A stretch of 64,000 bases of DNA, taken from contig JACKCD010000003.1 in the NCBI GenBank assembly GCA_020634215.1, positions 112,079-176,078 of the forward strand, written 5' to 3'. Source of the stretch: Ardenticatenaceae bacterium (GTDB lineage: Bacteria > Chloroflexota > Anaerolineae > Promineifilales > Promineifilaceae). The notes below the pieces were generated by a model. That model was not told where the DNA came from, ran no database searches, and worked only from the letters and a program-made list of their open reading frames with translations. Position numbers and translations under genes: made by a program. How positions within the stretch are numbered: the first letter of the stretch is position 1; every line of letters starts with the position of its first letter. Shown here one piece after another: positions 15,596-24,545 of the stretch.

Positions 15596-16171
15596 ATGAG
15601 CAAAGGGCGATTAGAAGCATTTAGCGATGGGGTGATGGCGATTATCATTACCATTATGGTGTTGGAGTTGGCCGTGCCGGAGGGGGCGGATTTGGCGGCG
15701 CTGCGAGGGGTGCTGCCGACGCTTGTGGGGTACACGTTGAGCTTTGTCTTTTTGGGCATCTATTGGAATAACCATCATCATTTGCTGCAAACGGCGCGAC
15801 AAGTGAACGGGCGGGTGTTGTGGGCCAATTTGCACCTGCTGTTTTGGCTGTCGCTCATCCCGTTTGCCACGGCGTGGATGGGAGAAACGAGTTTTGCGGC
15901 GTTGCCAACGGCCGTTTATGGCCTCCTCCTCCTCTTCTCCGCCATCGCCTACACCCTCCTCACTCGTGCGCTGATTGCCGTGCATGGGGCAGATTCGGTG
16001 CTGGCAAAGGCGGTTAACCGGGATGTCAAGGGGAAGCTGTCGCTCGTTCTCTACCTCGTCGCTGTTCCCCTGGCCTTTGTTAGCTCCTGGCTGGCTGGCG
16101 GGCTGTATGTGCTGGTGGCCGTAATGTGGCTCATCCCTGATCCACGGATTGAGCGCACGCTGGCTGAATAG
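15596..16171 (+). CDS. TMEM175-family (DUF1211) potassium channel-like membrane protein
   Basis: A 191-residue protein with about six hydrophobic helices. The first helix carries the family signature RLEAFSDGVMAI, which lines the ion pathway in bacterial TMEM175 potassium channels. A histidine-rich turn (NNHHHLL) follows the second helix. The length matches bacterial homologues, which form tetramers. Selectivity for potassium is known for some family members but has not been shown for this one. Confidence 0.85.
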   Translation: MSKGRLEAFSDGVMAIIITIMVLELAVPEGADLAALRGVLPTLVGYTLSFVFLGIYWNNHHHLLQTARQVNGRVLWANLHLLFWLSLIPFATAWMGETSFAALPTAVYGLLLLFSAIAYTLLTRALIAVHGADSVLAKAVNRDVKGKLSLVLYLVAVPLAFVSSWLAGGLYVLVAVMWLIPDPRIERTLAE

Positions 16172-16179
16172 GAGGTTTT

Positions 16180-16779
16180 ATGGCAGAGGCATCTAGCCGA
16201 ATGCTGCTGCTTGTCCGGCATGGGCAATACCGCTCAACGGCCGTTTCTGGCAGTGAACCCGATGGCCCATTAACCGATATTGGCCGCGAACAAGCCCGAC
16301 TGACGGCCGAACGGCTGCGCGGCTATCCCGTGCAAACCATTTACCACAGCACCCTGCAACGCGCCACCGAAACGGCCCACATGTTGGCAGCCGCTTTGCC
16401 CAACGCCACGCTCAATCCCTCGCCGCTGCTGCGGGAGTGCATTCCCTGCGTGCCGCCGGGTGCCGAAAAATTTTTCGCTCACATTCCCGCCGACTTCATT
16501 GCCCAGGGGGAAGCGCAGGCGCGGGCAGCGTTTGCGGCGTTTGTGGCTCCGCTGGGGCAGGGGGGAGAAACGGCCGTTTGTGACCTCATCGTCTCCCACG
16601 GCAACCTTCTCAGCTACCTAGCCAGCCAGGTTGTCAACGCCCCGCCCACCGCCTGGCTCCACTTTGACATCCAGCAGTGTGGTATCATTGAAGTAGCCGC
16701 AGGGTTTGACAATTGGCTCAAGCTGGTACGCCACAACGACACCGGCCACTTGCCGCCTGGACTGCGGCTGTTTGTGTGA
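16180..16779 (+). CDS. Histidine phosphatase family protein
   Basis: A 199-residue phosphatase of the phosphoglycerate mutase-like clan. The phospho-accepting His is in LLVRHGQY (residues 10-17), followed by LTDIGREQA and the second Arg/His region. SHGNLLSYL near residue 145 supplies the second catalytic His. The Pro-rich loop PCVPPG near 85 recalls PGAM5-like serine/threonine phosphatases. Substrate unknown. It starts nine bases after the channel gene, so cotranscription is likely. Confidence 0.82.
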   Translation: MAEASSRMLLLVRHGQYRSTAVSGSEPDGPLTDIGREQARLTAERLRGYPVQTIYHSTLQRATETAHMLAAALPNATLNPSPLLRECIPCVPPGAEKFFAHIPADFIAQGEAQARAAFAAFVAPLGQGGETAVCDLIVSHGNLLSYLASQVVNAPPTAWLHFDIQQCGIIEVAAGFDNWLKLVRHNDTGHLPPGLRLFV

Positions 16780-16807
16780 TTGCGAGACCCAGCAGGTCTG
16801 AAAACGT

Positions 16808-17602
16808 ATGAAGATTGCGATTATAACCGATGTACACGCCAATTTGCCTGCGCTGGAAGCAGCGTTGGCGGCGATTGCGCGGGAAGGGTGCGACCAGATT
16901 ATCCATTTGGGCGACGTGATTGGCATTGGGCCGTATCCGTCGGAATGTTTGGAGCTGATGCTTAACGTTACCCAGATGGAGTTTGTGATGGGCAACCATG
17001 ATGAGTGGTTTGCCAATGGGCTGCCGCGTCCACAGCCGGAGTGGATGAGCGATGGTGAGGTGGCGCACCAGCGCTGGACGCATGAGCAGCTTGATTCGGC
17101 GTTGAAAGTAGTGGTGGGGCAGTGGCCGATTGTGTGGCGGCAAACGTTTGGGGAAACGGCCGTTTTCTTTACCCACTACGCCCTGCACCCCACCCAGCGC
17201 GGCTTTGCGCCGGTGGTGAAGCCGGTAACGGCCGTTTATCTGAACCATATCTTTGCCAGGATGTTGGGAAAGGACGACCGACCACCGACCACCGACCACA
17301 ACCTGCCGTCGTCCGTCGTCGGTCGTCCGTCGTCCGTCGTTTTCTACGGCCACGACCACGCCGCCGCCGATATTTCTAGCGGGGAACGGCGGTTTATCAA
17401 CCCAGGGCCGCTGGGGGTGGGGCGCGAAGCGGTGGCGCGGTTCACAACGGCCGTTTTTGCCCCCCATCAGCCCGTCGCCATCACCCACCACACCGTCCCC
17501 TATGACGACCGCGAGCTGTACCACACCTTTGAAAAGCGACAGGTGCCAGAGCGCAACTTTTTGTACCGCGTCTTCTACGGCGGTCGCTTTGGTCGCCGAT
17601 GA
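16808..17602 (+). CDS. Metallophosphoesterase with an in-frame repeat insertion
   Basis: A 264-residue calcineurin-like phosphoesterase of the YfcE/DIG-type group. The two-metal site is visible: DVHAN at residues 8-12, GDVIG near 41, GNHDE near 63, HY near 119 and GHDHA near 180. Residues of about 156-176 (RPPTTDH through GRPSSVV) are encoded by a GACCGACCACC/CGTCCGTCGTCC repeat, so an intergenic-type element sits inside the reading frame without breaking it. Its stop overlaps the next start in ATGA. Substrate unknown. Confidence 0.85.
   Translation: MKIAIITDVHANLPALEAALAAIAREGCDQIIHLGDVIGIGPYPSECLELMLNVTQMEFVMGNHDEWFANGLPRPQPEWMSDGEVAHQRWTHEQLDSALKVVVGQWPIVWRQTFGETAVFFTHYALHPTQRGFAPVVKPVTAVYLNHIFARMLGKDDRPPTTDHNLPSSVVGRPSSVVFYGHDHAAADISSGERRFINPGPLGVGREAVARFTTAVFAPHQPVAITHHTVPYDDRELYHTFEKRQVPERNFLYRVFYGGRFGRR
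17272..17340. repeat. GACCGACCACC/CGTCCGTCGTCC inverted repeat inside a coding sequence
   Basis: Tandem GACCACC units followed by tandem CGTCCGT units form an imperfect hairpin. It is fully contained, in frame, in the metallophosphoesterase gene and related to the repeat at 12235-12310. Confidence 0.7.
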
Positions 17603-20600
17603 GCGCAGCGCCGATGAGCGGCCGTTTACGCTGGGGGGTGGCGCTGCTGGCGACGCTGCTGCTGGGCAGCGTTGCCGCCATTGCCGCCTTTTTTATCGTT
17701 AACCAAAGCGGCAGCAATTTACGGGCCGCGCCTGTGCGCTGGCAACGGCCGTTTCCCCCCACCGTCATTCACCCCAACTGGACCAGCTTTACCAACGCCA
17801 ACCAGGTTAACGACGTTGCCGTGCGCGACAACGTGCTGTTTGCCGCCACCGATGGGGGGCTGGTGGCGTGGGATTTGACCAGCAGGGTGGCGGTGAAATA
17901 TCTGACCGAACACGGGTTGGCCGCCAACCGCGTCCGCGCCCTCGCCGTTGCCCCCGACGGCGTGCTGTGGCTGGCGACGGCCAATGGGCTGAGCCGTTTT
18001 GACGGCGCAAGCTGGCAAAATTTCCGCACTGAGGATGGGCTGGCCGATAATGACGTGCTGGATGTGGCGGTGAGCCAGGAGGGGAACGTGTGGGTGGGAA
18101 CGGCCAATGGGCTAAGCCGCTTTAACGGCCGTTCCTGGCGCACCTTTCGCGCCGGGCAACTGCTGACCAATCTGCCCAGCAGCCGGGTGCAAACGGTGGC
18201 AATTGGCGGTAACGGCCGTTTGTGGGTGGGAACGGATGATGGGGTAGCGGTGTTTAACGGCCGTTTTTGGCAAAACCAGAGCGACGGCCTCAGCGACGGT
18301 AACGTTTTGCAGCTTGTCATGGGGGATGGCGGCACCGTGTGGGCCGGCACCGCCGTTGGGCTTAACCGGTTTGACGGCCAGGCGTGGCAAAGTTTTGCCA
18401 GCGGCTTTGGCCTGCCCACCGACCCCATCACCGCCCTGACGGCCGGCAGCGGCGGCAGCGTTTGGCTGGGCGCGGGGGAAGATTTGCTTCGCTTTGATGG
18501 GGCGACGGTGCAAATGGTGGCGGGTGATGGTGGCCTTATCAACGGGCTGCGGCGCGACGGTGGGACGCTGTGGGCGGCAACGATGGCAGGGGTAGCGGCG
18601 TTTGATGGCACCCACTGGCAGCATTGGCAGCCACCCAATGAACTGCCGTCGGCGCAAATTAATGGACTGGTAGGGGATGAAACGGCCGTTTGGCTGGCAA
18701 CCGAATCCGGGGCGGCGCGGTTTGATGGCGCGGCGTGGCGCACCTTTGGCCGTGCCGATGGTCTGCCCGATGAGCGGGTGCGGGCGTTGGCGCAAAGCCG
18801 CAGTGGGGCGATGTGGGCGGCGTTTCCCTTTGCCGGGCTGGGGGTGGCGCGGTTTGCTGGCAACCAGTGGCAGCCATTAGAGTGTACCTTCGCTGCGCCG
18901 CCCAGCCGCAACATCAGCAGCGGCGCAAAATTGGCCGATGGGTCGCTTTGGTTTGGCACCGATTTGGGGGTGGCGCGGTTGGCCGATGGCGTGTGGACGC
19001 TCTACACCACCGCTGATGGGTTGCCCAGCAACAGTGTGCTAGGGGTGACGGTGGATGGTGAAGCGGTGTGGGCGGCAACGGCAGCAGGGGTGGCGCGGTT
19101 GGTGAATGGGGTTTGGGAAACTATTGCGCCAGAGCCAGCGGCGCAGGTGGCAGTGGCGGCGGATGGCGCGATGTGGCTGCTGCGGCAAAGTGGCGAACTG
19201 GCGCGGCTGGAGGCTGGGCAGGTGGTGGGGGAGCCGTTGCCTTTGCCCGCCACGATTCGGCAGCTTTTGCTGGTAGAAAAGACGGTTTGGCTGGCGACTA
19301 GCAGCGGCGTGGCCCGTTTTGACGGCAGTTGGCACATCTATACGACGGCCGATGGGCTGGGTTCGGATGATGTGGGGGCGTTGGCGGTGGATGAAAACGG
19401 CCGTTTGTGGGCCAGCAGCAGTGGCGATAACCAGGAGCATTATTTTCGCTGGTTTGACGGCGAGCGGTGGCAGGAACACCCGCACCGTGACCCTGCCGCC
19501 GAACAGCTGCACGCTAACCGCGTGACGGCACTGGTGGCCGATGGTGAGGGTGGCATGTGGCTGGGGATGGCGCGGGGCGGCATCCAGCATACCGACGGCA
19601 CGAATTGGCAAAGCGTGGAGGTGGCCGAGGTGCTGCCGCTTGATGCCGACGTGGTGGACGTGGTGGCAGCATTGGGGCAGCTTTGGGTGCTGACGCGCAA
19701 TGGGCTGGTTTATTTTGATGGGGCGACGTGGCAGCCGTTTGGCCTGAGCCAAAGTGCCAACCCCAATAGCCCGACGCAGTTAGCGGCGGGGCTGGACGGC
19801 GACTTGTGGGTGGCTCCGGGCAATGTGGCCGAGGGGCTGCGCCGGTTTGATGGGCTGGGCTGGACGATTGTGCCGACGTGGGGGGAGGCGGCAATGGCGA
19901 CGGGGTTGGCGTTTGGGGAAAACGGCCGTTTGTGGTTGGCTGGCACTCTGGCCGACGGGCGGCGCGGTTTTGTTGGCACTTATGACGGCCGCAACTGGGC
20001 GTGGTACATTTTTCCCGAAGCGGGCGTGTTGAGTTTGGCGGTGGTGGATGATGGGGCATGGGTGGGGCTGGACAATGGGCTGGGGGCGCGGCAGGTAGCG
20101 GTGGGTGCGAATGGGGTGTTGGTGGAAACGGCCGTTTTTGCCGAGGCTACCCAACCTGACACGTTGCTCTGGGTGAATGGCACGCTGTTTGTGGGTAGCG
20201 GTGACACCATTTACGCTTATGACGGGGCAAACTGGGGCAGCCAGGAGGTGCCGATTCCCTTTGTGCGGCAGATTTTGGCGTTGGCGGTGGATGGGAACGG
20301 CCGTTTGTGGGTTGGCACTGAGCAGGGTGTGGCTATTTTTGATGGGCAGACGTGGCAAACCGCCTATGCGCCCCCTCGTTCGCCCGTCTGGTGGGGGGCG
20401 GTGCAGGCGATGACGGTGCGACCAGATGGGGGAATTGTCTTTGGTACGGCCGGCGGCGGCGTGGGGCTGTTTACCGGGCGCGGCTTCACCGGGGATGTGA
20501 ACCCTGATTGGGGTGGGGAACAATTTCCGCTGACGACAGTGCTGTATGACGATGAGCAAGGGCTGTGGGTGGGGACGCAGGGGGCGGGGGTGGCGCGGCT

Positions 20601-21225
20601 GGATGAACGGGGATGGCGCACGTTTGCTAGTGACCCGGCATTGGCGGCTGCGGTGCAAAGTTTGGCTGTTGCTGCCGACGGCACGGCGTGGCTGGGTACG
20701 GCCGAAGGGTTGGTGTCGCTGGCGGGGCTGGCGGCTGATGGTTGTCGCTTTGGCGAGATTCAACCGGGCATTAGCGGGGTGGCGGCGTTGACCGACAGCG
20801 AGGGGGCGGTGTGGTTTGGCACGCTGGCGCACGGGGCGCTGCGGCAGGGGGTAGGGGCGCAGCCGGGGGATGTGCGCTGGGATAATGTGGCGGTGCCGCT
20901 GCTGACACTGGCTCCTGATGGGGCACTGTGGTTTGCCAGTCCGCAATTGGAATGGCTAACGCGGCGCGGCAGCGGTGGGGCAACGCGGATTCCGCTGCGG
21001 CAGGATGTGGTGACGGCGCAGGCAGTGACGGCACTGGCGGTGGCTCCTGATTTGACGGTGTGGCTGGGGACATCGCGGGGGGTGGTGTCGCTGGTTGGGG
21101 GTGAGTGGTGGCGTTGGGAAACGGCCGTTGGGCTGGCCGACAACGACATTACCGACCTGCTGGTGCAGCCGGATGGGACGGTGTGGCTGGCAACGCGGGG
21201 TGGGGTGAGTCGGTATCGGCCGTAG
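17599..21225 (+). CDS. Giant membrane-anchored 'two-component regulator propeller' repeat protein
   Basis: A 1208-residue protein with an N-terminal signal anchor (about residues 11-35). The rest is almost entirely tandem repeats of roughly 40 residues with the pattern W-GT-GV-RFDG--W--F---DGL. I estimate 25-30 repeats, enough for several seven-bladed beta-propellers of the regulator-propeller type (PF07494). In known proteins this module is the extracellular sensor of hybrid histidine kinases. Here no kinase, response-regulator, GGDEF or helix-turn-helix domain follows; the protein ends in a repeat (GVSRYRP). It probably acts outside the membrane as a sensor or binding scaffold. Translation is coupled to the phosphoesterase by an ATGA overlap. 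Confidence 0.82.
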   Translation: MSAAPMSGRLRWGVALLATLLLGSVAAIAAFFIVNQSGSNLRAAPVRWQRPFPPTVIHPNWTSFTNANQVNDVAVRDNVLFAATDGGLVAWDLTSRVAVKYLTEHGLAANRVRALAVAPDGVLWLATANGLSRFDGASWQNFRTEDGLADNDVLDVAVSQEGNVWVGTANGLSRFNGRSWRTFRAGQLLTNLPSSRVQTVAIGGNGRLWVGTDDGVAVFNGRFWQNQSDGLSDGNVLQLVMGDGGTVWAGTAVGLNRFDGQAWQSFASGFGLPTDPITALTAGSGGSVWLGAGEDLLRFDGATVQMVAGDGGLINGLRRDGGTLWAATMAGVAAFDGTHWQHWQPPNELPSAQINGLVGDETAVWLATESGAARFDGAAWRTFGRADGLPDERVRALAQSRSGAMWAAFPFAGLGVARFAGNQWQPLECTFAAPPSRNISSGAKLADGSLWFGTDLGVARLADGVWTLYTTADGLPSNSVLGVTVDGEAVWAATAAGVARLVNGVWETIAPEPAAQVAVAADGAMWLLRQSGELARLEAGQVVGEPLPLPATIRQLLLVEKTVWLATSSGVARFDGSWHIYTTADGLGSDDVGALAVDENGRLWASSSGDNQEHYFRWFDGERWQEHPHRDPAAEQLHANRVTALVADGEGGMWLGMARGGIQHTDGTNWQSVEVAEVLPLDADVVDVVAALGQLWVLTRNGLVYFDGATWQPFGLSQSANPNSPTQLAAGLDGDLWVAPGNVAEGLRRFDGLGWTIVPTWGEAAMATGLAFGENGRLWLAGTLADGRRGFVGTYDGRNWAWYIFPEAGVLSLAVVDDGAWVGLDNGLGARQVAVGANGVLVETAVFAEATQPDTLLWVNGTLFVGSGDTIYAYDGANWGSQEVPIPFVRQILALAVDGNGRLWVGTEQGVAIFDGQTWQTAYAPPRSPVWWGAVQAMTVRPDGGIVFGTAGGGVGLFTGRGFTGDVNPDWGGEQFPLTTVLYDDEQGLWVGTQGAGVARLDERGWRTFASDPALAAAVQSLAVAADGTAWLGTAEGLVSLAGLAADGCRFGEIQPGISGVAALTDSEGAVWFGTLAHGALRQGVGAQPGDVRWDNVAVPLLTLAPDGALWFASPQLEWLTRRGSGGATRIPLRQDVVTAQAVTALAVAPDLTVWLGTSRGVVSLVGGEWWRWETAVGLADNDITDLLVQPDGTVWLATRGGVSRYRP

Positions 21226-21258
21226 GGGAACGGATTTTTGATGGAAATGTGGGCGTGG

Positions 21259-21287
21259 TGCGTGGTGCGTGCCAAACGCACCACGCA
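21259..21287. terminator. GTGCGTGG-type hairpin between convergent genes
   Basis: An 11-bp perfect stem (TGCGTGGTGCG, 21259-21269 with 21277-21287) lies between the propeller gene and the MBL hydrolase gene, which converge here. Confidence 0.55.
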
Positions 21288-21320
21288 TCAAAGTGTGACC
21301 TCTGTTGGAAATAGGTTGTT

Positions 21321-22310
21321 TTATGTGCCAGGCACAGGTTGTGCCAAAGCGAATTCGTCGCCAATATTGGGCACGGTAACGGTGCCGGGGAGTTGGTCGG
21401 TGCGCCAGGCAGCTTGGGCTTCGCACTGCCAACTGCCGTTTGTCCAGCCCCATGCCCCGTTGCCCATCCCATCTGGGTGGCCGCTGAGGTGCATGAGCAG
21501 CGTGTGGCGCGGCTGTAGGCGGCGGGCAATGCGGCGCACGTTCTCAAACGAGGGGTGGGTGGTTCGCTTGGGCTTGGCGTGCCAAAAGCTGGTGTCTATG
21601 AACAGGTAATCGGCGTGGCTGAGGCGGGAAACGGCCGTTTTTTCCCGTTCATCGGCCGGATTGACGAGCCACTCATTGCTGCTGTCTATGTCCCAGAGGA
21701 GGACGGCCTTGGAAACGCCCGTTTGCACCACAAAACCCGCGCAGCCATAGACCAGTTCGTTGTGTTTGTCGGGGTGCAGGTCGGCGGTGTAGTGGGAAAC
21801 GGTGACAGGGATGATGGTGATATGCCAGTCGGCCGGCAGCGGTAAGGGAGCCAGCAATGTGCCGGGCGGGTGATTTTCATCAGAAACGTGAGGCTGGAGC
21901 AAATGCTGCCAATCAAAGGAATGCTCTTTTTGCAGCCACAGCGCCGTGGCGCGGCGACACCAAAGCGGAATGCGCCCGGCGGGTTGGCCTGTTTCCTGCT
22001 GCTTGACAGAGCGGTGAGAGGCAAGGAGCCGGTTCATCTCGATGGTGTGGTCGGGGTGCCAATGGGTGAGGCAAAGCCAGTCGAGCCGAGCCTGGGAACC
22101 CGCCAGGTAAGGGGTGTCGTAGAGGCTGTCGGCTACACCGGCACCAATGTCGAAAAGGACGTGAACGGCCGTTTGTCCCCCGTCATCTAACCCGTAGAGC
22201 GATACCGAGACATTGGCCTGCCGCCGTTTGTCCTGGCAGCGCCCGCAGGTACAGCCCAACTTCCTCATCAATGGGGCATCCATGCCGTTGACGCGCAGCA
22301 AAAATTTCAT
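21321..22310 (-). CDS. MBL-fold metal-dependent hydrolase (PhnP-like)
   Basis: A 329-residue metallo-beta-lactamase-fold protein. The metal site motif is THWHPDH (residues 82-88), followed by a DIDSS Asp and a late His (HLSGHPDG). An N-terminal cysteine cluster GCTCGRCQ (residues 19-26) resembles the structural zinc loop of PhnP-type phosphodiesterases. The substrate cannot be given. It lies downstream of azlCD on the same strand, with a four-base gap, so the three may be one transcript. Confidence 0.8.
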   Translation of the reverse strand: MKFLLRVNGMDAPLMRKLGCTCGRCQDKRRQANVSVSLYGLDDGGQTAVHVLFDIGAGVADSLYDTPYLAGSQARLDWLCLTHWHPDHTIEMNRLLASHRSVKQQETGQPAGRIPLWCRRATALWLQKEHSFDWQHLLQPHVSDENHPPGTLLAPLPLPADWHITIIPVTVSHYTADLHPDKHNELVYGCAGFVVQTGVSKAVLLWDIDSSNEWLVNPADEREKTAVSRLSHADYLFIDTSFWHAKPKRTTHPSFENVRRIARRLQPRHTLLMHLSGHPDGMGNGAWGWTNGSWQCEAQAAWRTDQLPGTVTVPNIGDEFALAQPVPGT

Positions 22311-22314
22311 CTGC

Positions 22315-22620
22315 TTATGGTAGCAACCAGAGGACGATCATGCCAATGGCAACGGGCCAAAGGGCGTTTTTGCTTTTCCAAGCCACGGCAATAGCGATGA
22401 GACCGGCGATTAAACGGCCGTTTCCCAGCGACAAATCCAACGTTCCCCCCGGCAGCACCATTTCCGGCACAATGATGGCTGAAAGGACGGCGATGGGGAC
22501 AAATTTGAGGGCGCGGTGGGTAACGGCCGTTAATTCCACCTGTTCCCACAGCCCTAGCAGCGACAAGCGAATGGCATAGGTAATGATGCCCATGCCGATG
22601 ATGGTGAGCCAAAGTATCAT
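22315..22620 (-). CDS. azlD: AzlD family branched-chain amino acid exporter subunit
   Basis: A 101-residue protein with about three membrane helices, the small partner of AzlC in branched-chain amino acid export. The start at 22620 (MILWLTIIGMGIITYAIR) matches family N-termini and overlaps the azlC stop in ATGA, which implies translational coupling. The frame is open further upstream but there it only shadows azlC. Confidence 0.88.
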   Translation of the reverse strand: MILWLTIIGMGIITYAIRLSLLGLWEQVELTAVTHRALKFVPIAVLSAIIVPEMVLPGGTLDLSLGNGRLIAGLIAIAVAWKSKNALWPVAIGMIVLWLLP

Positions 22621-23393
22621 GGGGTTTTCTCCTGCTGTAGGGAGTAGGGAGTGGGGAGTGGGGAGGCTGTTTGGTTGTCCAGCCAAACACCCATAGCAAT
22701 GCCAGCCAACGCAGCAATAATCAGGCTTAACTTGTATGGTAGCTGGTGCGTGGCAACGGCAACAATGCCTGCCGTGAGTGCCGCAGCAGCAGCGGGGCGG
22801 TTTTTTAGCAGCGGCACGACCATGCCAATGAACGTGAGTGCCAGCGTGAAGTCGAGCGACCAACTGGGAGGAACCTGAGTGCCTAAGAAGATGCCAACGG
22901 CCGTTGACAGTTGCCAGCATGTCCACAACGCCAGCCCCGCCCCTAACAAGTAGTAGTGCTGGTAGGAAATAGGACGCAGATTTACCTGATGATCAGTTAA
23001 ATCAGGTAAATCTGCGTCCCGTTCTTCATAATGCAAAATTGCTACCACAAACGCCTCATCGGTTAGCAAGTAGGCTAGGAACCACCGCCACGGGCGCGAT
23101 AGGTGGCGCGTATAAGGGGCGACTGAAGCACTGTAAAGCATATGACGGATGTTGACCACAAAGGTGGTCAGCCACAGGATGGCGAGGGGTGTGCCTGCGG
23201 CCATTAACTGTACGCCAATAAATTGCGCCGACCCGGCAAAGACAATGGCCGACATCGCTTGTGCCAGCAGCGGCGGCAGGCCGGCCGCTAGTGCCAGCAC
23301 GCCATAAATCATGCCAAAGGGAACTACGCCCACTAAAATGGGCAGCTCGGCGCGAACGCCAGCCCAAAATTCGCTTCTCGCTGTTGTGATCAT
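22617..23393 (-). CDS. azlC: AzlC family branched-chain amino acid exporter subunit with repeat insertion
   Basis: The large subunit of an AzlCD exporter, 258 residues with several membrane helices (PFGMIYGVLALAAGL; VVNIRHMLYS). It is longer than usual. Residues of about 126-141, in a loop before YYLLGAGL, are encoded by a perfect hairpin (22972-23019) of the same GGACGCAGATT type found between genes elsewhere. The C-terminal tail (SPLPTPYS) is read from a G-rich tandem repeat. The reading frame stays open through both. Substrate by family: leucine, isoleucine, valine or analogues. Confidence 0.88.
   Translation of the reverse strand: MITTARSEFWAGVRAELPILVGVVPFGMIYGVLALAAGLPPLLAQAMSAIVFAGSAQFIGVQLMAAGTPLAILWLTTFVVNIRHMLYSASVAPYTRHLSRPWRWFLAYLLTDEAFVVAILHYEERDADLPDLTDHQVNLRPISYQHYYLLGAGLALWTCWQLSTAVGIFLGTQVPPSWSLDFTLALTFIGMVVPLLKNRPAAAAALTAGIVAVATHQLPYKLSLIIAALAGIAMGVWLDNQTASPLPTPYSLQQEKTP
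22972..23019. repeat. Perfect 19-bp-stem hairpin inserted in frame within azlC
   Basis: Arms 22972-22990 and 23001-23019 (GGACGCAGATTTACCTGAT and its exact complement) enclose a ten-base loop. Such elements otherwise lie between genes in this window. Confidence 0.9.
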
Positions 23394-23468
23394 GGCTCCA
23401 TTCTATCCACAATCTTGTGGTCGCGCCTGGGACAATGACTGACAATGATATAGGTCAATCTATGTTGT

Positions 23469-23497
23469 TTGACACTGTTTGGCCGTTGTGTTAGCAT
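23469..23497 (+). promoter_or_regulatory. Putative promoter of the BKACE operon
   Basis: TTGACA (23469-23474) and TAGCAT (23492-23497) are separated by 17 bases, about 115 bases upstream of the first gene of the carnitine-like set. Confidence 0.45.
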
Positions 23498-23612
23498 TTT
23501 GCCACTTTGTTCCTTATGATGGGATTGTTCCACATGGCGGAACAAAAGCAAAAATTGGTGTTGTCTGTTATTGAGCTGCTAACGGCCGTTAGCGCCACTG
23601 CTGGAGGAAACT

Positions 23613-24545
23613 GTGGCCAAGAAAGTAATTGTGACCGCCGCCGTGACGGGTGCCAGCTTCACCCCCACCATGAACCCCCATTTACCCTACAAACCTGACC
23701 ATCTCATTGCCGATTCCATCGCTGCTGTCAAAGCCGGAGCCGCCATCATCCACATCCACGGGCGCAACGCCCACGATGGCAGCCCTACATCTGACCCTGA
23801 GGTGTTCCGCGAATATGCGGCTGGGATCAAAGCCGAAACCGATGCCGTGATCAACATGACCACCGGCGGGGCAACGGGGCAAACCATTGACGAACGGCTC
23901 AATGTAGTGCGCGTCTTGCAGCCAGAGCTTTGCTCCTGCAACCTTGGCACCATGAACTATGGCGGCTTCCCCATGATCCCCAAATACCAGGGAAACTGGC
24001 GTTTTGATTGGGAAGAATCGTTTTTGGAATCCACGCGCACGGAGCCGTTCGCCAGCAGCTTTGCCGACATCGAGTACATGCTCAAATTCCTGCAAAACGA
24101 AACCGGCACGCGGCTGGAGTTTGAAGCGTATGACGTGGGGCATCTTTACACCCTGGCCTATTATGCCAGCATGGGGCTGGTGCAGGGGCCGATTATGGTG
24201 CAGATGGTGATGAACACGCTGGGCGGGATTGGGCCAGATATTGACAACGTGGTCTTTATGGTTCGCACGGCGCAGCGGCTGCTGGGGGATGATTTGGAGC
24301 TATCTATTTTGGGTGGCGGCCGCTATCAGTTTGATTTGATCACGGTGGGGGCGCTGATGGGGTGCAACGTGCGTGTGGGGATGGAGGACAATCTCTACAT
24401 TGGCAAGGGGCAATTGGCGGAGTCGAATGCCCAGTATGTAGAAAAAGCACGCCGTATTTTTGCTGAATTGTCGCTGGAAGTGGCAACGCCTGATGAGGCG
24501 CGGCGGCGGTTTGGGCTGAAGGGCAGCGACCAGGTGAAGTTCTAA
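23613..24545 (+). CDS. Beta-keto acid cleavage enzyme (BKACE, DUF849)
   Basis: A 310-residue zinc enzyme of the BKACE family, which condenses a beta-keto acid with acetyl-CoA to give a CoA thioester and acetoacetate. The zinc ligands are His47 and His49 (IIHIHGR) and a Glu near residue 257 (GMEDNLY). The start is GTG at 23613 with GGAGGAAA upstream. Its stop overlaps the start of a carnitine-dehydrogenase-like gene by one base. In known carnitine catabolism (CdhC-CdhA-CdhB) this pairing acts on 3-dehydrocarnitine, so that is the leading guess; other BKACE substrates are possible. Confidence 0.88.
   Translation: MAKKVIVTAAVTGASFTPTMNPHLPYKPDHLIADSIAAVKAGAAIIHIHGRNAHDGSPTSDPEVFREYAAGIKAETDAVINMTTGGATGQTIDERLNVVRVLQPELCSCNLGTMNYGGFPMIPKYQGNWRFDWEESFLESTRTEPFASSFADIEYMLKFLQNETGTRLEFEAYDVGHLYTLAYYASMGLVQGPIMVQMVMNTLGGIGPDIDNVVFMVRTAQRLLGDDLELSILGGGRYQFDLITVGALMGCNVRVGMEDNLYIGKGQLAESNAQYVEKARRIFAELSLEVATPDEARRRFGLKGSDQVKF

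Noticed and set aside
17769..18959. A 396-codon open frame on the minus strand opposite the propeller gene
   Set aside because: It mirrors the repeat codons of the propeller gene, is rich in Pro/Arg/Ser with no domain, and has no ribosome-binding site. The same holds for the 388-codon frame at 19780-20946.
23507..23698. A 63-codon frame just before the BKACE gene
   Set aside because: It overlaps the BKACE start region out of frame, has no ribosome-binding site and shows no conserved pattern.
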